From Bugulina stolonifera (Eukaryota; Bryozoa; Gymnolaemata; Cheilostomatida; Bugulidae), in assembly GCA_935421135.1 (NCBI GenBank), contig OW285195.1, forward strand, positions 310,001 to 374,000: a stretch of DNA of 64,000 nucleotides, given 5' to 3'. The notes beneath the pieces were generated by a model, which was given only the letters and a program-made list of their open reading frames with translations, searched no databases and was not told the DNA's origin. A program made the position numbers and the translations under genes. This document shows positions 56,384 to 64,000 of this stretch, piece after piece. Positions within the stretch are counted from its first letter, which is position 1. The number at the start of each line of letters is the position of its first letter.

Positions 56384-59300
56384 TACGTAGATCGCATTCT
56401 ATGCATAGAATATATTGATCACATGGAATGCATTCTGTGCACTCTATACATTCCATATAATCTATGCGTTCTATGCATAGAATACATTCTATGCACTATA
56501 TGCATTCCATGTAATTTATGCGTTCTATGCATAGAATACATAGATTGCATTCTATGCATTCTATGCATTCTATGCATAGAATACATAGAAGACATAGAAT
56601 GCATAAAATGCGTTCCATGTAATCTATGCACTCTATGCATAGAATACATAGAACTCTATGTCTTCTATGTATTCTATGCATTCTATGCATGGAATATATA
56701 GAATACATAGGTTGCATTCCATGCACTCTATACATTCCATGTAATCTATGCGTTCTATGCATAGAATACATTCTATGCATTCCATGTAATCTATGCGTTC
56801 TATGCATAGAATACATAGATTGCATTCTATGCATCCGATGCATAGAATACATAGAAGACATAGAATGCATAAAATGTGTCCATGTAATCTGTGCACTCTA
56901 TAGAATGCATTATGTGCATAGAATACTTGTAATTCTATATCTTCCATGTGTTCTATGCATCATTCTATGCATAGAATACATAGATTGCATTCTATGCGTC
57001 CGATGCATAGAATACATAGAATACATAGAATGCATTGTATGTAATCAATGTATTTTATGCAATCTATGCATAGAATACATCGATTGCATTCTATGCATAG
57101 AATGCATTAATCACATAGAATGCATTCTGTGCACTCTATGCATTTAATGTAATCTATGCATTCTATGCATATAATACATAGATTGCATTCTATGCATTCT
57201 ATGCATTCTATGCATAGAATACATAGAATACATAGAAGACATAGAATGCATAAAATGCGTTCCACGTAATCTATGCACTCTATGCATAGAATACATAGAA
57301 CTCTATGTCTTCTATGTATTCTATGCATTCTATGCATGGAATATATGGAATACATAGGTTGCATTCTATGCACTCTATGCATTCCTTGTAATCTATGCAT
57401 TCTATGTATTCTATGGTATTGATGCATAGAGTACTTTTTATGCATAGAATGCATAGAATACATTTATCACAAAGAATGCATTCTATGCAATCTATGCATC
57501 CCATGTAATCTATGCATTTTATGCGTAGAATACATAGATTGCATTCGATGCATTCTATGCATGAAATACATAGAAGACATAGAATGCATAGAATGCGTTC
57601 CATGTAATCTATGCACTCTATGCATAGAATACTTAGAACTCTAAGTCTTCTATGTATTCTATGCACTCTATGCATGGAATACATAGAATACATTGATTAC
57701 ATAGAAGGCATTGTATGTAATCAATGTATTTTATGCAATCTATGCATAGAATACATAGATTGCATTCTATGCATAGAATATATTGATCACATAGAATGCA
57801 TTCTGTGCACTCTATACATTCAATGTAATCTATGCGTTCTATGCATAGAATACATTCTATGCACTATATGCATTCCATGAAATCTATGCGTTCTATGCAT
57901 AGAATACATAGATTGCATTCTATGCATTCTATGCATTCTATGCATAGAATACATAGAAGGCATAGAATGCATTATGTGCATAGAATACTTATAATTCTAT
58001 ATCTTCCACGTATTCTATGCATCATTCTATGCATAGAATACATAGATTGCATTCTATGCATCCGATGCATAGAATACATAGAATACATAGAATGCATAGA
58101 ATGCGTTCCATGTAATCTATGCACTCTATGCATAGAATACATAGATTGCATTCTATGCATTCTATGCATAGAATACATAGAATGCATAGAATGCATAAAA
58201 TGCGTTCCATGTAATCTATGCACTCTATGCATAGAATACATAGAACTCTATGTCTTCTATGTATTCTATGCATTCTATGCATGGAATATATAGAATACAT
58301 AGGTTGCATTCCACGCACTCTATACATTCCATGTAATCTATGCGTTCTATGCATAGAATACATAGATTGCATTCTATGCATAGAATATATTGATCACATA
58401 GAATGCATTCTGTGCACTCTATACATTCCATGTAATCTATGCGTTCTATGCATGGAATACATTCTATGCACTATATGCGTTCCATGTAATCTATGCGTTC
58501 TATGCATAGAATACATAGATTGCATTTTATGCATTCTATGCATTCTATGCATAGAATACATAGAAGACATAGAATGCATTATGTGCATAGAATACTTATA
58601 ATTCTATATCTTCCATGTGTTCTATGCATCATTCTATGCATAGAATACATAGATTGCATTCTATGCATAGAATATATTGATCACATAGAATGCATTCTAT
58701 GCACTCTATACATTCCATGTAATCTATGCATTCTATGCATAGAATACATTCTATGCACTCTATGCATTCCATGTAATCTATGCGTTCTATGCATAGAATA
58801 CATAGAATACATTGATTACATAGAAGGCATTGTATGTAATCAATGTATTTTATGCATTCTATGCATAGAATACATAGATTGCATTCTATGCGTAGAATAC
58901 ATTGATCACATAGAATGCATTCTGTGCACTCTATGCATTCAATGTAACCTATGCATTCTATGCATAGAATACATAGATTGCATTCTATGCATTCTATGCA
59001 TTCTATGCATTCTATGCATAGAATACATAGAAGACATAGAATGCATAAAATGCGTTCCATGTAATCTATGCACTCTATGCATAGAATACATAGAACTCTA
59101 TGTGTTCTATGTATTCTATGCATTATATGCATGAAATATACAGAATACATTGGTTGCATTCTATGCACTCTATGCATTCCTTGTAATCTATGCATTCTAT
59201 GTATTCTATGGTATTGATGCATAGAATACCTTTTTATGCATAGAATGCATAAAATACATTTATCACAAAGAATGCATTCTATGCACTCTATGCATCCCAT

Positions 59301-60164
59301 GTATTCTATGCATAGAATACATAGATTGCATTCTATGCATTCTATGCATTCTATGCATTCTATGCATAGAATGCATAGAATACATAGAAGACATAGAATG
59401 CATAAAATGCGTTCCATGTAATCTATGCACTCTATGCATAGAATACATAGAACTCTATGTGTTCTATGTATTCTATGCATTCTATGCATGAAATATACAG
59501 AATACATTGGTTGCATTCTATGCACTCTATGCATTCCTTGTAATCTATGCATTCTATGTATTCTATGGTATTGATGCATAGAATACCTTTTTATGCATAG
59601 AATGCATAAAATACATTTATCACAAAGAATGCATTCTATGCACTCTATGCATCCCATGTAATCTATGCATTCTATGCATAGAATACATAAATTGCATTCT
59701 ATGCATTCTATGCATGAAATACATAGAAGACATAGAAGACATAGAATGCATAGAATGCGTTCCATGTTATCTATGCACTCTATGCATAGAATACATATAT
59801 TGCATTCTATGCATTCGATGCATAGAATACATAGAATACATTGATTACATAGAAGGCATTGTATGTGGTCAATGTATTTTATGCATTCTATGCATAGAAT
59901 ACATAGATTGCATTCTATGCGTAGAATACATTGATCACATAGAATGCATTCTGTGCACTCTATGCATTCAATGTAACCTATGCATTCTATGCATAGAATA
60001 CAAGATTGCATTCTATGCATTCTATGCATTCTATGCATAGAATACATAGAATACATAGAAGACATAGAATGCATAAAATGCGTTCCATGTAATCTATGCA
60101 CTCTATGCATAGAATACATAGAACTCTATGTCTTCTATGTATTCTATGCACTGTATGCATAGAA
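56384..60164 (+). repeat. Module 14, 3,781 bp, type L+D*
   Basis: This repeats module 13 at 3,781 bp, including ATTAATCAC (near 57107) and the missing T between 60002 and 60003. Private changes are CCACGCACTC near 58312 and a reciprocal pair, G to A at 59319 and A to G at 59373. Confidence 0.9.
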
Positions 60165-63100
60165 TACGTAGATCGCATTCTATGCATAGAATATATTGAT
60201 CACATGGAATGCATTCTGTGCACTCTATACATTCCATATAATCTATGCGTTCTATGCATAGAATACATTCTATGCACTATATGCATTCCATGTAATTTAT
60301 GCGTTCTATGCATAGAATACATAGATTGCATTCTATGCATTCTATGCATTCTATGCATAGAATACATAGAAGACATAGAATGCATAAAATGCGTTCCATG
60401 TAATCTATGCACTCTATGCATAGAATACATAGAACTCTATGTCTTCTATGTATTCTATGCATTCTATGCATGGAATATATAGAATACATAGGTTGCATTC
60501 CATGCACTCTATACATTCCATGTAATCTATGCGTTCTATGCATAGAATACATTCTATGCATTCCATGTAATCTATGCGTTCTATGCATAGAATACATAGA
60601 TTGCATTCTATGCATCCGATGCATAGAATACATAGAAGACATAGAATGCATAAAATGTGTCCATGTAATCTGTGCACTCTATAGAATGCATTATGTGCAT
60701 AGAATACTTGTAATTCTATATCTTCCATGTGTTCTATGCATCATTCTATGCATAGAATACATAGATTGCATTCTATGCGTCCGATGCATAGAATACATAG
60801 AATACATAGAATGCATTGTATGTAATCAATGTATTTTATGCAATCTATGCATAGAATACATCGATTGCATTCTATGCATAGAATGCATTAATCACATAGA
60901 ATGCATTCTGTGCACTCTATGCATTTAATGTAATCTATGCATTCTATGCATATAATACATAGATTGCATTCTATGCATTCTATGCATTCTATGCATAGAA
61001 TACATAGAATACATAGAAGACATAGAATGCATAAAATGCGTTCCACGTAATCTATGCACTCTATGCATAGAATACATAGAACTCTATGTCTTCTATGTAT
61101 TCTATGCATTCTATGCATGGAATATATGGAATACATAGGTTGCATTCTATGCACTCTATGCATTCCTTGTAATCTATGCATTCTATGTATTCTATGGTAT
61201 TGATGCATAGAGTACTTTTTATGCATAGAATGCATAGAATACATTTATCACAAAGAATGCATTCTATGCAATCTATGCATCCCATGTAATCTATGCATTT
61301 TATGCGTAGAATACATAGATTGCATTCGATGCATTCTATGCATGAAATACATAGAAGACATAGAATGCATAGAATGCGTTCCATGTAATCTATGCACTCT
61401 ATGCATAGAATACTTAGAACTCTAAGTCTTCTATGTATTCTATGCACTCTATGCATGGAATACATAGAATACATTGATTACATAGAAGGCATTGTATGTA
61501 ATCAATGTATTTTATGCAATCTATGCATAGAATACATAGATTGCATTCTATGCATAGAATATATTGATCACATAGAATGCATTCTGTGCACTCTATACAT
61601 TCAATGTAATCTATGCGTTCTATGCATAGAATACATTCTATGCACTATATGCATTCCATGAAATCTATGCGTTCTATGCATAGAATACATAGATTGCATT
61701 CTATGCATTCTATGCATTCTATGCATAGAATACATAGAAGGCATAGAATGCATTATGTGCATAGAATACTTATAATTCTATATCTTCCACGTATTCTATG
61801 CATCATTCTATGCATAGAATACATAGATTGCATTCTATGCATCCGATGCATAGAATACATAGAATACATAGAATGCATAGAATGCGTTCCATGTAATCTA
61901 TGCACTCTATGCATAGAATACATAGATTGCATTCTATGCATTCTATGCATAGAATACATAGAATGCATAGAATGCATAAAATGCGTTCCATGTAATCTAT
62001 GCACTCTATGCATAGAATACATAGAACTCTATGTCTTCTATGTATTCTATGCATTCTATGCATGGAATATATAGAATACATAGGTTGCATTCCATGCACT
62101 CTATACATTCCATGTAATCTATGCGTTCTATGCATAGAATACATAGATTGCATTCTATGCATAGAATATATTGATCACATAGAATGCATTCTGTGCACTC
62201 TATACATTCCATGTAATCTATGCGTTCTATGCATGGAATACATTCTATGCACTATATGCGTTCCATGTAATCTATGCGTTCTATGCATAGAATACATAGA
62301 TTGCATTTTATGCATTCTATGCATTCTATGCATAGAATACATAGAAGACATAGAATGCATTATGTGCATAGAATACTTATAATTCTATATCTTCCATGTG
62401 TTCTATGCATCATTCTATGCATAGAATACATAGATTGCATTCTATGCATAGAATATATTGATCACATAGAATGCATTCTATGCACTCTATACATTCCATG
62501 TAATCTATGCATTCTATGCATAGAATACATTCTATGCACTCTATGCATTCCATGTAATCTATGCGTTCTATGCATAGAATACATAGAATACATTGATTAC
62601 ATAGAAGGCATTGTATGTAATCAATGTATTTTATGCATTCTATGCATAGAATACATAGATTGCATTCTATGCGTAGAATACATTGATCACATAGAATGCA
62701 TTCTGTGCACTCTATGCATTCAATGTAACCTATGCATTCTATGCATAGAATACATAGATTGCATTCTATGCATTCTATGCATTCTATGCATAGAATACAT
62801 AGAAGACATAGAATGCATAAAATGCGTTCCATGTAATCTATGCACTCTATGCATAGAATACATAGAACTCTATGTGTTCTATGTATTCTATGCATTATAT
62901 GCATGAAATATACAGAATACATTGGTTGCATTCTATGCACTCTATGCATTCCTTGTAATCTATGCATTCTATGTATTCTATGGTATTGATGCATAGAATA
63001 CCTTTTTATGCATAGAATGCATAAAATACATTTATCACAAAGAATGCATTCTATGCACTCTATGCATCCCATGTAATCTATGCATTCTATGCATAGAATA

Positions 63101-63580
63101 CATAAATTGCATTCTATGCATTCTATGCATGAAATACATAGAAGACATAGAAGACATAGAATGCATAGAATGCGTTCCATGTTATCTATGCACTCTATGC
63201 ATAGAATACATATATTGCATTCTATGCATTCGATGCATAGAATACATAGAATACATTGATTACATAGAAGGCATTGTATGTGGTCAATGTATTTTATGCA
63301 TTCTATGCATAGAATACATAGATTGCATTCTATGCGTAGAATACATTGATCACATAGAATGCATTCTGTGCACTCTATGCATTCAATGTAACCTATGCAT
63401 TCTATGCATAGAATACATAGATTGCATTCTATGCATTCTATGCATTCTATGCATAGAATACATAGAATACATAGAAGACATAGAATGCATAAAATGCGTT
63501 CCATGTAATCTATGCACTCTATGCATAGAATACATAGAACTCTATGTCTTCTATGTATTCTATGCACTGTATGCATAGAA
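60165..63580 (+). repeat. Module 15, 3,416 bp, type L+N
   Basis: L (60165-62273) still carries ATTAATCAC near 60888, as in modules 13 and 14, but N (62274-63580) matches the N of module 11 at an offset of 14,112 bp and has no 1-bp deletion. The module thus closes the amplified block and returns to the regular alternation. Confidence 0.9.
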
Positions 63581-64000
63581 TACGTAGATCGCATTCTATG
63601 CATAGAATATATTGATCACATGGAATGCATTCTGTGCACTCTATACATTCCATATAATCTATGCGTTCTATGCATAGAATACATTCTATGCACTATATGC
63701 ATTCCATGTAATCTATGCGTTCTATGCATAGAATACATAGATTGCATTCTATGCATTCTATGCATTCTATGCATAGAATACATAGAAGACATAGAATGCA
63801 TAAAATGCGTTCCATGTAATCTATGCACTCTATGCATAGAATACATAGAACTCTATGTCTTCTATGTATTCTATGCATTCTATGCATGGAATATATGGAA
63901 TACATAGGTTGCATTCTATGCACTCTATGCATTCCTTGTAATCTATGCATTCTATGTATTCTATGGTAATGATGCATAGAGTACTTTTTATGCATAGAAT
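63581..64000 (+). repeat. Module 16, partial, S type
   Basis: The first 420 bp of a module that turns into GGAATATATGGAATAC, the mark of S, at about 63890. It therefore continues the alternation after module 15. The landmark reads GGTAATGATGC here, with a private T to A change at 63969. The array runs out of the window. Confidence 0.8.

Larger units (their letters stand above)
1..64000. repeat. Satellite array of a 9-bp unit in both orientations
   Basis: The entire window is built from the 9-mer ATTCTATGC and its reverse complement, mixed with recurrent variants such as ACTCTATGC, GTTCTATGC, AATCTATGC, ATTCCATGT, ATAGATTGC, ATAGAAGAC and ATTGATCAC. Forward and reverse words share one 9-bp register because they overlap at GCAT. 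Meeting words form the 16-bp palindrome ATTCTATGCATAGAAT, which contains ATGCAT. Variants occur in a fixed order, giving higher-order repeats of kilobase size. No non-satellite insertion was found. Both window ends are inside the array, so its true length exceeds 64 kb. This organisation is typical of eukaryotic heterochromatic satellite; a centromeric role is possible but not shown by the sequence. Confidence 0.97.

Noticed and set aside
1..64000. CRISPR array or bacterial REP/BIME-type palindromic repeats
   Set aside because: There are no unique spacers, the unit is 9 bp, no cas genes are present, and a gene-free block of this size with nested higher-order repeats does not fit a prokaryotic genome.
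1..64000. Telomeric repeat, rDNA spacer or CENP-B-box satellite
   Set aside because: No telomere-type hexamer or heptamer runs, no rRNA-like sequence, and no match to the CENP-B box pattern were seen.

Overview
The whole 64 kb window is one uninterrupted satellite DNA array. I see no protein-coding gene, rRNA, tRNA, transposon, CRISPR array or single-copy DNA in it, and both ends of the window lie inside the array. The basic word is the 9-mer ATTCTATGC and its reverse complement, which occurs in the same 9-bp register as ATAGAATGC or ATAGAATAC. Where the two orientations meet they form the perfect 16-bp palindrome ATTCTATGCATAGAAT, which recurs from end to end. The base composition is about one third G+C. 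Array size, long higher-order repeats and the absence of genes point to eukaryotic heterochromatin (centromeric, pericentromeric or another satellite block) assembled from long reads. I cannot name the species or clade, and I see no recognisable CENP-B box, telomere repeat or mobile element that would narrow it.

Layout. Region I (1 to about 12.6 kb) is the most heterogeneous. Its first 2.69 kb recurs 9,927 bp downstream almost without change, with internal copies at offsets of about 2.74-2.82, 2.96 and 3.91 kb. Region II (about 12.2-27.2 kb) has periods of 4,512 and then 3,730 bp, followed by shortened modules of 3,058 and 1,842 bp. Region III (27.2 kb to the end) is an orderly higher-order repeat made of two alternating modules, 3,416 bp (L+N) and 3,135 bp (S+D), giving a 6,551-bp dimer. 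L differs from S by a 647-bp tandem duplication. D differs from N by a 357-bp tandem duplication plus one extra 9-mer. From about 51 to 62 kb a 3,781-bp D*+L unit has been triplicated, and its copies share a private 1-bp deletion.

Nothing here works together as genes. The window instead records how a satellite evolves: unequal exchange, slippage of the 9-mer, deletions between direct repeats, a microhomology deletion, two apparent short inversions between palindromes, a 4-bp deletion at a palindrome centre, and a paired substitution that preserves a hairpin. The very long open frames are a by-product of the 9-mer. ATTCTATGC has no stop in any frame, its complement has a stop in only one frame, and 9 is a multiple of 3. 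Most higher-order lengths (9,927, 4,512 and 5,931 excepted) are not multiples of three, so reading frame is not what is conserved. All comparisons were made by eye, so block edges are approximate to tens of bases unless a junction is given.
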